NCBI GenBank assembly: GCA_022605405.1
Contig: JABYQQ010000007.1
Coordinates: forward strand, 186,001 to 250,000
Direction: 5' to 3'
Source of the DNA: Earliella scabrosa
Lineage: Eukaryota > Basidiomycota > Agaricomycetes > Polyporales > Polyporaceae
DNA: 64,000 nucleotides
Shown: positions 24,332-35,972 of the stretch, in pieces
How positions within the stretch are numbered: the first letter of the stretch is position 1
How the letters are laid out: every line of letters begins with the position of its first letter
The notes under the pieces: generated by a model
Seen by the model: only the letters and a program-made list of their open reading frames with translations
What the model was told of the DNA's origin: nothing
The model's database searches: none
Translations under genes and position numbers: made by a program

Positions 24332-26978
24332 ATGCAATCGCTACGAACCCGGAAGCCCTCGGAATCGCGCGTGCCCAAGGTCGCCCAGCGGTCGGGCACG
24401 ACGCGCCGCCCGAACCCTGTCGCTCGCGACCCGGAGCGGCGGGCGACGCGGGTCGGGGAGAAGATGAAGAAGCGGATGTCGATGCGGTACGCCGACATCT
24501 CCCTGCCCACCGACGGGCTCGTCCCCGATGTGCCGGCGCTGCCCCTCGGGATGCGCGGGGGGCCGGGGTCGTATATTACGCAGGGACAGGAGCAGCAGAG
24601 GTACACGGAGGAGCCTGCGGAGGACCCGATGGTTGCTGAGCTCAGGCTGCTGGACAAGGACGAGTTTGACCCGGATGCTTGTGCGTATGGCCGTGCTGCT
24701 GCTGCCTCGATCGGCGAGAAGATGACACTGCGTGGGTGTGCTAGACATCAAGCTGAAGCTGGCGAATTCGACCGAGTCGGAGCTTCGCTCCCTTCAATCG
24801 TCGCTGCAAGGCCAGAAGGACGGTGTTGCAGTAGACCTACAACGCAATGTGTTCAAGAAGTTGGTGTGCTCCTCTAATTATACATCTCATCCCTCTCAAC
24901 CAAGAATACAGCTACGCAGAATTCATGCTCGTGTCAAAGGAAGTTAGCACGCTGGAGAACGAGATGCTCGAATTCAAGGAGGCTCTGGCAGAGTGGAAGG
25001 GCATGCCATCACTTCTCCATATCGACGACTCCGCATCCGTCGCAGGTATGTTCCTTCATATCGCATGTCCGTCTGTCCCGCAAACACAAGCTATTGACAG
25101 AGCGACGTCGGAATGTCCGCTCGTCCATCGCGGATCTCCGAGTGCTCTACGCAAACCAGATGCAGAACCTCCACATGCAGATCGAAGGCTCGTCCAAGTT
25201 CGTCCCCACGACCCCAGGCAGACACGTCGTCACGGAAGTCGACAACGTCGTCGCCCTCAACCCTGCTACCTACAAGGTAGATCATTCGGTACGGTTCGTC
25301 CTGCTCGACGACGCCGTCCTCGTCGCACGCAAGCGCAAGCGGCGAAACAATGCGGAGAGCGATAAGCTGGTAGCTGAGAAGTGCTGGCCGTTAAACGAAA
25401 TGCTTGTTCTGGACACGAAGGATACACCCAGTACGCATTCGATTCTATGCTAATGAGACAAGGACTCATGAAGCTGCGCAGGCATGACAAACGTATTCAA
25501 GATCAGGCATGGCAAAGAGACGCACGTCTACCGAACGGATATTGCCGCAGACAAGAAGAACCTTCTCTCGCAGTTCCGGCATGTAGCAGAGGAGCTCGCC
25601 GCCAAGAAGCGGAAAGAGCGCGAGGGCGAGCACCAACGCCGGAAGAGCATGTGGATGGGAGACGTGAGTAGCTACCCAACTCGCTCAACTCGTGTGGTAA
25701 CCAACCATGTCCGGTACCCCAGCGCGGCTCCATGGCATTTGGCGACAACATCCCAGGCATGCCACCAATTCCAGAATGGATGAACGACCTCGCGAGCAAG
25801 GCGGGCGATATCGGCGCCACGGCCAAGGAGAAGACCGAGCGCGACGCGCGCTGGATCGGCGACTGGTCCGACGAGCTCACCGTCGCGACCGCGCTGCGCG
25901 AGTGGGACAAGGCCGTCGCGCTCGTCGAGGAGGGCGAGTCGAAGCTCGGGATCATGCCGCCCCTCGCGGCCAAGCTTACTCCGCTCAAGGCGTCGCTCAC
26001 CGCTGCGCTTCTGCAGAGCCTTTCGGTGCCGTCAAACCGCAAGAGCACTGTCGTGAGCCTGATTGGGCTGCTGGTCAGGCTGAAGGCGGGTGCGGCGGCA
26101 CGGAGCACGTTCCTTGCTGCGCGGGCAGACGTCATCCGGAAGTGTGTGCGCAAGATCACGTTTGAGGGACATATTGGGTCGTATATCGCCAACCTCGCGA
26201 CCGTGGTGTTCACGGGCATCAAGCACACCGCGGACTGGTTCCTCGCGAGCTTCAAGGAGAACGAGGTCGCAAGTAGTGAGTGACCATAACCGCGCACCCA
26301 TGCTTGTTATATTGACGCTGCACAGGCTTCGTCGAATGGGCAAAACAGCAGATCGAGGTGTACGCAGAGATGTTCAGGAAGCAGGTCTACAGCTCCGACA
26401 TCGACCCGCGCACCATCGACGACGCGATCCAGATCACGCACCTCCAGAGCAAGAAGCTCCTCGAGGAGTACGGCATCGACTTCCGCTTCCTCCTCGACAA
26501 CCTCCTCGTCGAGAAGCCCAAGGACAACGTCCGCCCGCCCACGTACCGCGCACACACCGAGCGCACGCCCGACCCGATACACACCCCTGTGTCCACCCCC
26601 GTGCGCTCCCGCTCTCCTGCCATTCCTGCTGCTTCGACACCCTCTCGCTCTCGCACGCCCGTCCCCGCGGTCCCGCCCATCCCCTCTGCCGCTGCGATGC
26701 CGGCTCTTGCCGTACCCACGCCCGTGTCCGCCTCTCCTAACAGGTCGCCGTCCTCATCAAGGCTGCGCTCGCCGATACCTCCGCCGCGCACGGCTAGCCA
26801 GGCGTCGTTCAGGAGCCAGACGCCGACGAACGACGGTGTAGGCGCAATGCCTAGTAGATCGGTGAGGGGCAGTCCTGCGCCTCCTCCGCCGAGGTCGAGG
26901 GACCGTCCGGGTAGTGCAGCAGGTCAGCGGCCGCAGGGGCTGGAGCCACCATCGAGGAGACAGGGCGGGATGTTCTGA
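24332..26978 (+). CDS. EXO84: Exocyst complex component Exo84
   Basis: Exo84 is a subunit of the exocyst, which tethers secretory vesicles at the plasma membrane. The N terminus is basic and disordered (MQSLRTRKPSESR). A coiled-coil region follows (LDIKLKLANSTESELRSLQS, then YAEFMLVSKEVSTLENEMLE and FKEALAEWKGMPSL), which is the Vps51/Exo84-type helical start. A PH domain is visible around DNVVALNPATYKVDHSVRF, VLLDDAVLVARKRKRR and FKIRHGKETHVYRTDIAADK. The C-terminal helical repeats include DELTVATALREWDKAVALVE and FEGHIGSYIANLATVVFTGI. A Pro/Ser/Arg-rich tail of about 130 residues ends the protein. About seven introns are needed. Gene length and domain order fit fungal Exo84. Confidence 0.88.
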
Positions 26979-27014
26979 GCGACCTAGGAGAATTTTCTGT
27001 TTGTTGTACCTGTG

Positions 27015-27490
27015 CATGTAACTTATTCGGTTCCAACGTTGACGGACGGATGATGCTCGAATCGAAGGGTATCATTGATTTGCGCAGACGACATAGCAGA
27101 GCAAATTCTTGCAACTACCATAATATTCCTGTTCCCTTTTCCTGTCCGGCGCAAGGCCCTCAGAGGCTGGGACAGACCCCGAACGTGAGCTAATGCAACT
27201 ATCCCACAGCGCTGCCCTAGGAGCAGTGACCGACTGACCTGACAATCGCCTCGATCTCGAAGAGTAGATTGTCTGCACATCCCGGAGAAATTGCAACATG
27301 GTGCAGGTGCTCTCTCAAAGAGAGGGAGCGCGACCTGGACCGCAGACCACGCGGGCTTGTGGTCCCCAAAGAACGCGGCGTAGAATCTAGATCGCGTTGA
27401 CGGCCTTGAAGTCGTCCATGTTGTGCAAGAAGACCTGCAACCAGCGCGGACGACGTTCGCTACGGCCCAGAGCACGCAGAGTCAAGCAGT
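27015..27490 (-). pseudogene. Decayed tandem copy of the 3' part of ridA
   Basis: This interval resembles 27491-27930 at DNA level. Both begin with an ATGTAACTTATT(C/T)GG(T/C)TCCAAC block, share the CCTCAGAGGCTG and ACGTGAG(C/T)TAATGCAACT blocks, and include the last ridA exon ([12 protein letters not shown] minus-strand segment at about 27390-27425). In the copy the coding part is broken: about 45 bp of unrelated sequence interrupts the EIEAIV segment near 27262-27330, and several indels shift the frame. It lacks the first exons, so it is a partial duplication and not a functional gene. Confidence 0.75.
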
Positions 27491-27713
27491 GCATGTAACT
27501 TATTTGGCTCCAACGGTGAGATGGACGGACGATGCTTGAGGCACAAGGTCTCGGTCCGTATGACCATACAGTGCGCAGAAGACATAAGTAGCAGAACACC
27601 TTCTTTCAATTCCCTTTCCCTTTTTGCTGTTCCGGCGCGACGCGCTCTCACGTCCTCAGAGGCTGCAGACAGACCCCGGACGTGAGTTAATGCAACTCTC
27701 CCACAGCGCTGCC

Positions 27714-28359
27714 TTAGCAGTGACTGACTGACCTGACAATCGCCTCGATCTCGAAGAGCGCGTCGAGAGGGAGCCGCGCGACCTGGACGGCAGACCGCGC
27801 AGGCTTGTGGTCCCCAAAGAACGCGGCGTAGATCGCGTTGACGGCTTTGAAGTCGTCCATGTTGTGCAAGAAGACCTGCAACCAGCGCGAACGACGTTCG
27901 GTACTCCACACATGCGAGGCCCGGAGGACGCAGAGTCATGGGGCGGTGGGGGAGGCAGAGGCGATAACGAGATGAAGACGCACCGTCGTCTTCACGACCT
28001 TCCCGAGCTCTCCTCCGCCCTCCTCGACGATCGCCTTGAGGTTCTTGAGAGCCTGCGTCGCTTGCGCCTCGACGCCGCCCTCAACCTGCGAGTCATAAGT
28101 CGTCATATACCCAGTCAGCCGTGTCCGAACGTCATGCACGCGGGACACTGACCATCTTGCCAGTCGAAGGGTCCAGCCCGAGCGAACCAGAGCAGAAGAG
28201 CAAGTTACCGAGGCGCACAGCCTGGGAGTAGGGGCCTACCGCCCCGGGTGCATCTGTGCGCGACGCAGCGTCGTCTCAGCGAGTGCCTGAGTATACGAAC
28301 AAAGACTGACTCGAGGTAGAGACGAGCGAAAGAGAGGCGTGAGTGGTGATTGTGCTCAT
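27714..28359 (-). CDS. RidA/YjgF/UK114 family reactive-imine deaminase
   Basis: RidA proteins hydrolyse reactive enamine/imine intermediates from PLP enzymes and protect amino-acid metabolism. The minus-strand model starts [16 protein letters not shown] at 28359. The second exon gives [20 protein letters not shown], then [14 protein letters not shown]. The next has [20 protein letters not shown], then [15 protein letters not shown]. The last has [20 protein letters not shown], then [19 protein letters not shown] and FEIEAIV, including the active-site Arg in the VARLP segment. About four exons are needed. The stop at 27714 gives a slightly unusual tail (RSVSHC); the GTCAGT there could also be a splice donor. 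An in-frame ATG at 28497 would add a 46-residue Arg/Ser-rich leader. Confidence 0.88.
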
Positions 28360-28795
28360 GGTGCGGGTTTTCGGGCGCGGGGTGCGACTTGCGACGGATG
28401 CATCGTGCTTTTGTACTGAAAGCCTTCCGCGTGACCTAAACCCGCGTGCGGGAACACGGAAGGGCGATACGGAGAGAAGACGACGAGACGAGTTCATGAC
28501 CTCCAGTTTGACTCGTACTAAGTGCGTTCACTAAGCTAATCGAATGACTAAAGCAACCGATTAGTAATGACCACGCCCGCTTAAGTTCTGAATAATCGGG
28601 GTCAAACTGGGCGCATTGAGAACCGCCTCTCTGAAGCTGGATCAACATGACTTCGGCATAGGGATCAGAGCAGTTCAGCATTGCAATTGGAGGTAGTTGA
28701 ATGGTTCTTCGAAAGCTAAAAGTACAACTTGCAAGTATGGGCAGACAATATGCGAAACTGAACATTATCCAGTTCATCGAGAGCAATGCACCCGC

Positions 28796-29796
28796 TCACC
28801 GGCGGAGATACTGTCCAATGGTGGGCAATGCCTTCAAGCCGACCATAGCCGCAGTGGCGAGAGCAGTCCAACCCAATCGCGCCGGCCACGGACCTGCCCC
28901 TGCGACACCCATCTGGCCCACCGCAACTGCGACCACGTCGTAAAGCAACACACTGCCGAACATAGGCGATGAAAATGTAGCAGCGATGGGGAAGAATGTG
29001 TAAGTCAGGGCTTGTATGAAACTCGATGGTGGTGCGCGGTAGCGCTGTACGGATCAATGAGCAACGGCTCGGAGAAATACAATATATGGACTCACTAGAG
29101 CCACTCCGCCGTTGTCGATGAAGTCCAGCACGCCAATGCCCGCGAACGTCTTTGCGACGACGTGCGTTAACAGATGGAGCGTAGGGCTGGAAGGCGTGAG
29201 AGGAGGAAGAGCCGCCACAGCCGCTAGCTGGGATAGTGTGTTGATGGTGACGAGTGCTTGGGATGCGATGAAATTCTGGCGAAGCCAGAAGTACAACCAG
29301 CCAGCTACCTCACGGGGTCAGCGCGATCCTGACGCAGCAGGCCAATAGCGACGCACCGATGCAGAAATTTCCAAGCGCATATATCGGAGCGTAGTTGACT
29401 GCGACCTTCCACGCGTGTTCCTCCTCCTCGGAGGTTGTTGGGTTCAACATGGGCTGCGTCGGGCCCCTGATGCGCTTCTTAGGCGACTTGGAGGGGATAG
29501 CCTGGTATCCCTGACGAGGCGGCTGGTGATGGAAGAGCCGACGGATCCAGGCAAGCTGGAGTACAACTTGTCCGGAGAAGAATGCTGCGATGAACCACGG
29601 GTTTGGAGAGAACGCAAAGTGATTCTGACACAGACTTGTCAGACAATCGTGCAAGGTGTCACAGGAGGAAACTACTTACAGCCTCCGCGACGTCCTTCAT
29701 ATTCGGCGTGCTGATCATGCCGTATGTCTGGACGCCGAAGTTGACGAGGAAGGAGCTCACGGTGAGCGCGCGTGCGCGAGAGACGTCGTTACCCAT
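28796..29796 (-). CDS. Multipass membrane protein of unknown function
   Basis: The start at 29796 reads MGNDVSRARALTVSSFLVNF, then GVQTYGMISTPNMKDVAEA. After an intron comes FSPNPWFIAAFFSGQVVLQL, a basic loop of about 45 residues, and VNYAPIYALGNFCIG. Further exons give WLYFWLRQNFIASQALVTIN, then LSQLAAVAALPPL, HVVAKTFAGIGVLDFIDNGG and a final hydrophobic stretch VLLYDVVAVAVGQMGVAGAG ending TIGQYLRR. I count about six to seven membrane segments and no catalytic motif. It looks like a conserved fungal integral membrane protein but I cannot name the family. Confidence 0.7.
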
Positions 29797-30174
29797 GGCG
29801 ATGATAGTGGGATAGAGAGAGAGGTACGCGACCGTTGACCGAGTGCGCGAGTATATATTGCGACTGGGAGCAGCGGTGACGAGACTGACGACGGGTCGAT
29901 GCTGGGTGATGTCATACCCGCACGCGATCGCCGATCATCCCTCCTCTGCGCTCATGCCCGATTGCATCCATTTCAGGACCGTTAGGAATACATACAAACA
30001 CTAGTGGGTATCGTCCACAGCCGTGGCCAGGCTTACATCTCTGAGGGGGCGGATGGCGGTCAGAGGGACCTAGACTTCGCCCGAGATCAGGGAATACTCA
30101 CATATACGTACATCCGTCCAGTCCAGCCCACCATCCACAACTTGCCCTGTTCTGACCCGCAGACTGTCCGAATA
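29797..30174. promoter_or_regulatory. Promoter of the membrane-protein gene; 3' flank of family gene A
   Basis: A GTATATATTG element at about 29850-29859 lies roughly 55-60 bp upstream of the minus-strand start at 29796 and is a TATA candidate. Nothing else was recognised up to the stop codon of gene A. Confidence 0.4.
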
Positions 30175-31704
30175 TCACGCAGCGGCCGCGCGCTGCTTGA
30201 GACCTTCTCGTACCAGTAAACACGCAGACAAGTCTAGTCCCTCGTCTGCGAGGCTCTTCTCCAGCCTGTCGAGAACCGCGTCCGAAAGCCGTCCCAGCGC
30301 CTTCATTCGCGCCTCGTCTTTGATTCCGACGTGTCGCAACGCATCCGCGAGGTCGGCTGACAGACCCATGTCCAGCAGGAACCGTTCTACTGCGTCCTCG
30401 TGCGACGGGGGCGGGGGTGCCGCGGCTACAACCTTGGACTTAGCCTTCCCCTGAATCTTCGTAGCGGCTGGTTTGGGTTTTTGGGATTTCACTTTGCTTG
30501 CAATTGGCCTGAATGTGAGCCCTTGTCGTGCAATCGTGTCGGGCGAAGACGGCTGAGGTGGGTTTGCCTGTTTGCCTTTCTCGGAGTGGAGATGCCAAGT
30601 CGGATTGGTGTACCCGCGATGAACGAGCCCGTTGACATGACTGACAAAGTTCCTTAGAGTGTACCCCGGCCCCGTGCATATGATCTGCGAGTGCGCGAAG
30701 AAGAGCCGATCAGATGTGCCACTGCGCGAACGGTGCGCAACCGTCACATACCTTGCTATCCGGACATATGAGGCACTTCACGCCCCAGCGGGGCCCATCT
30801 TCGAGGTAGAAGACCTTCAGTCTCACATTGGGATGCTCGCGTTTCACGTCCGTGATCGCCTTCTGGAGCCACGACGGTCTCTATAGAACGCGTCAAGCGT
30901 GTGAGCTGTACAAGGAGGTACTCCGATACTCACCTCAGGCGGGTGTACGGGCTGCTTCTCTGCCCGTTTGCTGGGAGAATGTGCGCTCGTGGAACCCTTC
31001 GGGGCACCAGTCGGATGAGAACGATCGGACACAGCACCATGTGTCTCCTGCGAAGGACCCGCGACGGGATGCTGAGATCGTGCGTTACGCGTCGGAGATT
31101 CTACAGCACTCTGTGCGACCTTCTTCTTTGCGAGAGGCGGTGGGCGGCGGGGGAGGACAACCGAGTCCATGAACATGCGGCGGGAGCGTTTCGGAGGGGG
31201 AGACCCGACTTTACTCGGAGACGGAGGCGCGTGCTCCGAGTCCGAAGACACGTAGAAGACCTCGGGTTTCTTCTCCTCGTCGTCATCCGAATCATACGTG
31301 GCACGGCGAGCATGTACATCGTCCGGGAACGCGCTCGGGGAGCCCGCGCGAGGATGAGGGTCTACTACTTGTGTGCACGGCAGCGACTTCAGAGGGCGTC
31401 ACGTCAGCCCAGTAGTCACGCTGCACTCACATTCAGTCTCCTTGCCATGCAGTCGCGCGGACTTGCGAGGCTTCAGCGTTTCCTCCACTTCCACTTCCTC
31501 CTGCTCCTGCTCCCGCTCCCGACGCTTGCCTTGACTAGTACTAGAGTGCTGGTCCAAAGGGAGCGCGCGCAAGTCATTGTCGTGTTCTTCCTGTTTTATC
31601 ATGTCGCTCGGTTCTTCTTTAATGTCTTCCTCTTCGACGTCGGAGCTGAGGAGATATACAACGTTGAGTGCCGCGCTGCTCGCAGAGGACTGGGCGCGCG
31701 ACAT
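30175..31704 (-). CDS. Family protein A: SIM-like motifs, C2H2-like finger, novel C-terminal domain
   Basis: I do not recognise this gene from known families, but it has three paralogs in this window. Exons (minus) are 31704-31431, 31367-30934, 30880-30752 and 30684-30175, giving 448 residues. The N terminus has two hydrophobic-acidic SUMO-interacting-motif-like patches (VVYLLSSDVEEED at residues 15-27 and VFYVSSDSE near 125). A disordered Lys/Pro/Ser stretch follows. The third exon starts RPSWLQKAITDVKREHPNVR and ends WGVKCLICPDSK. The fourth supplies IICTGPGYTLRNFVSHVNGL and VH, together a C-x2-C-x19-H-x5-H finger. The last 70 residues form the shared helical domain (VERFLLDMGLSADLADALR, VGIKDEARMKALGRL, LLVREGLK). 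Nuclear location is likely from the basic patches; function unknown. Confidence 0.75.
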
Positions 31705-32969
31705 GTCCGTGCGCGAAGGGTGTCACCGCGACTGCAATTGTGACTGGTATAGTCCCGTATCGTCAAGCGTCGCCTGCAAAAACGAGAAGCCCTAGACTCT
31801 CGAGCCAGATGTACTTCGTGGGTGGTTGAGAACATGCATGCAATGATGCCGTGGCAGGCGATTCAACCAGATCCAGATCTAAGTCCACGTGGAATTAGCG
31901 CCAAGGTCGTTCTAGCGCTTGCCCAATAGCGACGTATCTCCCCACTTGACTCTCTACCTCTTGTGTTGCAGCGTTTCACCTGTGTGGAGAACTATGACTT
32001 CCATGATGATTGGGAGGACTTGCTACAGACAAGCGTACAGCATGGAGTACTGAAACCGAAGTCGAAACGCACTTACAGTTCAGACTCTGAAATTCTGCGA
32101 CTGTCAAGAACGATTTGCACAGTCCGTGTTTACAGGAAATCGGAGGCGATGTCCACTTGTGCGTGTTCTCCATCTTCTCTACTGCTGAAGCCTCTCACTG
32201 ACTCCGGATTGAACCTTGAAGTGCCTGAAGAGCATTCGTCCGATGAACATCATGGCAGTGTGCGGGGGCGCACACCTGAACGCAGTCATCGAAACTGGGT
32301 TCTTGGATCTCTCCAAAAATCTATATTCTTTCTAGAGCTCTCGGAGAAGCATGCAAATGCCGGACCCAACGAATCACTCGGTCACGGCGCTTTTACCGCT
32401 GTTGTCGTAACTCGTCACTACGGGTGTTCCGTGTATACCGCGTCCAATGGCAACGATGCTCACCAACGTTTGAATGTCAGGCGGTTGGGTCTACTTCTCG
32501 AGATGGCTTCTACAACTCATTGCGTTCAAAGTACCGTGCCTCGCTCGATTGACCTTTTTGGCAAGCCGGGCTCCCTTCATTTTCTGAACACTCAACACTA
32601 GCCTTGGGTTCCGCCATCGTACGTTCCATACGCACGGAGACCAAAAATTAGCTCTGAGCGTACGGTACCACAAGGCGGCGATGATGGATGGTTAATGGGG
32701 CATTATATTGCCCCGAAACTGACGACATCTGGCCGCAGTGACCCCATCCCGACAGATCTTCCGGTGGTTCGTTGCTTTTTGCTCGCCATCATCTTTCGAC
32801 ATCTCGTTCGGGAGCTAACGTTACGAAAATATCACGACTTGTTCCGCCTTCATCGCGGCTCCAGACACTCATGATAGCACGCTCTTGAAAGCAGCGCTAC
32901 CCGCCTACTGCAAGTCACACACCCGTTCAAGCCACCGGTACTGTTGTCACAACCCAAGCGTACACAGCA
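31705..32969. other. Intergenic, possible weak ORF
   Basis: This covers the promoter side of gene A and the upstream region of the first secreted-protein gene. One plus-strand frame is open from about 31963 to 32601; its first ATG is at 32149 (150 codons). Its base composition is lower in GC than neighbouring genes, and no motif or splice support is visible. I do not call it a gene. Confidence 0.35.
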
Positions 32970-33389
32970 ATGTTCTCCGAACTCACCCTCCTCATCTCCA
33001 TCCTCGCCCTCACCGCGCGCGTCAACTCCATCCCAGCACCCCTCCCCACAAACAACACCGTTCACCTGGAGCCCGCCGCCATCGCCGCCGCACGCCTAAC
33101 AGCCCTCGTTCCCGCATCGGCAGCGGCCAACCCCACACTCCTCACGTGCTCCTCCCCAGGCTGCACGGGCGGATGCTCCCAGCTCTCGCTCCTCAATGCG
33201 GTCGGCAAATGCTTCTCCACAGTCCCCTTCACCTCGATGTTCCTCAGCGACCCGTCGTTCGTTCTCCCGCTCGGCGTCGTCGAAGTCGCGCCGGGAAACT
33301 ACGCGAACTGGGTGGCGCTCCCGCATCAGGGGGTCTGCTACAATCTCATCGGGGGGCAGTTCCGCCAGTACGGGGTCCGGAATATCTAA
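32970..33389 (+). CDS. Small secreted cysteine-containing protein 1
   Basis: A single-exon 139-residue protein with a classical signal peptide (MFSELTLLISILALTARVNS, cleavage probably after VNS). The mature part has a Cys cluster LLTCSSPGCTGGC, a further Cys in GKCF, the block APGNYANWVALPHQGVCYNL and an ending FRQYGVRNI. A second gene of exactly the same length at 38000-38419 shares this pattern. The family is not one I can name. Small secreted proteins with conserved cysteines in fungi are often apoplastic or substrate-interacting proteins, but no specific role can be read here. Confidence 0.8.
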   Translation: MFSELTLLISILALTARVNSIPAPLPTNNTVHLEPAAIAAARLTALVPASAAANPTLLTCSSPGCTGGCSQLSLLNAVGKCFSTVPFTSMFLSDPSFVLPLGVVEVAPGNYANWVALPHQGVCYNLIGGQFRQYGVRNI

Positions 33390-33722
33390 CCGCTTGGTTT
33401 GGGACTCGGGTGAGTGATGAGTGGTTTATGCCCAGGTAGCGTCGATCTCTGATGCACGGCTGGTAGGTCTGTATGTGTGCGAGTTGTCTCTGCTTATGAA
33501 TGTACCGCGTCGGATTACACATTCTGCTCTCATGATGTGTATGCGCGCGCCAACTGAGATGTTGCCTAGCCATTCTTGGCCCGGTAGGTAAACCCAATCG
33601 AACGCGCTCCCTCCGTATTCGTGCGCGTTTGCTTCCGTATGACCTAACCACGGAGCCTATCTCTGAACATGATAAACGCGTCAGTGGCCGGACAGCCTCA
33701 TCACCCATCCTCACCAATCTCT
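33390..33722. other. Intergenic, nothing recognised
   Basis: The 333 bp between the secreted-protein gene and the FAD monooxygenase; contains the monooxygenase promoter. No TATA box is obvious. Confidence 0.35.
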
Positions 33723-35585
33723 ATGGCTAAGTTCACTGTGGCTATCGTGTGCGTTCCATTCTAACAGCCTGTGGTGATTCTGAAGTGACTGACCTGGGCT
33801 TTCAACCGCAGGGGCGCGGGCATGAGCGGGCTCGTCTTCGCCATCTCCCTCCGGAAGCTCGCGCCAGACGTCGCGTTCGACATATACGAAGCGGCCTCTG
33901 AGCTGGGGGAGATCGGTGCGGGCATCGGCGTCCAGCCGCGTGCGTGGGCTGTCATGCAGGCCATCGGGCTCGAAGACGCGTTGCTGAAACTCGCCGGAGG
34001 TGGAGAGCGTCGCGGTCTGTCTCCGGTACAGTTGCTGCGGGGCACCCAAGGCTGACATATCATTACTCTGGTTGTCGCAGCCGTCACAGTCACCCATCGC
34101 AAGTCCGATCAAGGCGAAGGGATCAACTTCAGCCAGAAGGAGGTCACCGGTAAGCCATCCGCAAGCGGTGACTCTCCATGAATAATGACGGTGCTGACTT
34201 GAGACCCCTGCTAATGCTAGAGACGAGCTACACGTTCCACCGTGCCGACCTCCAGAACGCCCTGCTCGAGCACCTCGGCTCCGCGGCCAACCTGCATCTT
34301 GGGAAGCGTCTTGTCTCTTACATCCAGCCGGGTGACCGGAATGGGACTGCTTGCCCGATAGAACTTCGATTCCAGGACTGCGCAGGGGCGGTGTGCGACG
34401 TCCTGGTAGGCGCGGATGGAGTGCGATCGGCTGTGAGAGGAGCTATGTACTCCCAACTCGCGGACGCTGCGTTTGAGGCGGGACGAGAGCAAGAGGCTAC
34501 GGCACTGAGAAGTCATGTTCGCCCGGTACACTCGGGACTCGTCGTGTACAGGTCTCTGATCCGGAAGGAAGACCTGTCTCAGGAGGAAGGGGCGCACCCC
34601 GCGCTGAACAGACAAGGGGTCATGCTGGTCAGTCATATTTCACGACCTCTCAAGCGAACCTGCCCTCACCGTGTTTTGCGCACAGTATTGCGGGAAGAAC
34701 AAGGTACAGGAAACGTAGTCGACAGACTGCTTGTGACATGGACTGATGGATGCCGTCGTGGTTCAAGCACGTTGTCACGTATCTGGTCTCTCAAGGTCGT
34801 GCGATGAATGTCCTGGTCGATGTCGCAGAAGGAGAGGAAGGGACTGTGTATGAGGGCCCATGGACCGCCTCTGCCCGGAGCGACGAAGTTGTCAAACAAT
34901 TCTCCTGCTGGGAGCCGGACGTTCAGCAGATTATGAAGGTGAGCCAGACGACAGTGCCTTCACGTACCCTCGATGAACTCACATCACCCCGGGCGTAGCA
35001 TTTTAGTCCCTCGTCGAAGTGGACGATCGGGGTCGTGACCAAGTTGCCAACGTACGTTCATGGACGAGTCGCTCTGATGGGAGATGCGGTGCGTCCCTTT
35101 GTGTAGTATGCATACGCGATGGCGACTCACCTACGAGCGCAGGCCCACGCTATGACACCATATCAAGGCGCGGGTGCAGGACAAGGGTTTGAGGTGAGCT
35201 ACCCAGTAGTACCCACAGTCAGTACACCTTCTAACCCTTCTAGGACGCGTACATGCTCGCACAACTCCTCGGACGACCCGACGTCGACAGGCGCACACTC
35301 CCGGACGCGTTGAGAGCGTACGACGAGGTCCGACGGCCGTTCTCCCAGAACGTCGCGCAATGCTCCGACATGGGCGGGAAAACGATGCAGCTCCGAAGTC
35401 CGGAGTTCGTCGCACTCACGGGAGAAGAGAGCGCGACGGGAGATGCGCTTTCGCCGGAACAACTCCGAGAGATTGGCGTTGCAATCGAGCAGGCGAGTGA
35501 GTGGCGATTCGCTTCTACCATCGAGGAGGACAAGGTGTACGCTTTCCGTAAGCTCGAGGAAGCCATCGGTGGCAGGGTGCGATAG
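33723..35585 (+). CDS. FAD-dependent monooxygenase (salicylate hydroxylase-like)
   Basis: Class A flavoprotein monooxygenases use NAD(P)H and O2 to hydroxylate mostly aromatic substrates. The start is MAKFTVAIV, and after a 60-odd-nt intron it reads GAGMSGLVFAISLRKLAP (the FAD-binding GxGxxG-type loop) and IYEAASELGEIGAGIGVQPR. Later parts include TSYTFHRADLQNALLEHL, VCDVLVGADGVRSAVRGAMY (the DG motif) and, across an intron at 35089-35141, ALMGDAAHAMTPYQGAGAGQ (the GD motif binding the FAD ribityl chain), followed by FEDAYMLAQLLG. The end is KLEEAIGGRVR. All three family motifs are intact. Lignin-derived aromatics are plausible substrates in a wood-decay fungus, but that is inference. Confidence 0.87.
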
Positions 35586-35972
35586 ACATGTGGTCCCTCT
35601 GGGAGCACGACAACCAATACAATAATCGTGATACCGACTAGGTTATGGATTCGCCCGTACCGTCGTCCTCGTCGTAGAGGGCCAGAGAGAGAACATGGGA
35701 GTCGACAGCTTCGCGACGCGTCTGCAGGGGGTGTCACGTGTAGCGCGCATTCGGAGCTTGGGCTGAGCGTCTATGCGCGGAACTTGTGTTTCCGACGACA
35801 TTCCCGCTGACCTCATAGGCTCGCCCGACCAGACGTGGGGCCCCGGATTTGTTCTCTGTTCATCCCACACGACTGCCAGCATACGCTCTCCCGTACTCTC
35901 CTACAGCCACATCCTCCGTTAACAACACAGCTTGAAGAGACTTGATGAACTAGACAATCTACTGTCTCTCGA
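35586..35972. other. Intergenic, nothing recognised
   Basis: The 387 bp between the monooxygenase stop and the carrier start. No TATA box or repeat is evident. Confidence 0.35.

Noticed and set aside
31963..32601. 212-codon plus-strand open frame upstream of secreted protein 1
   Set aside because: It begins at GTG, the first ATG leaves 150 codons, and no domain or neighbour support exists; kept only as a comment.
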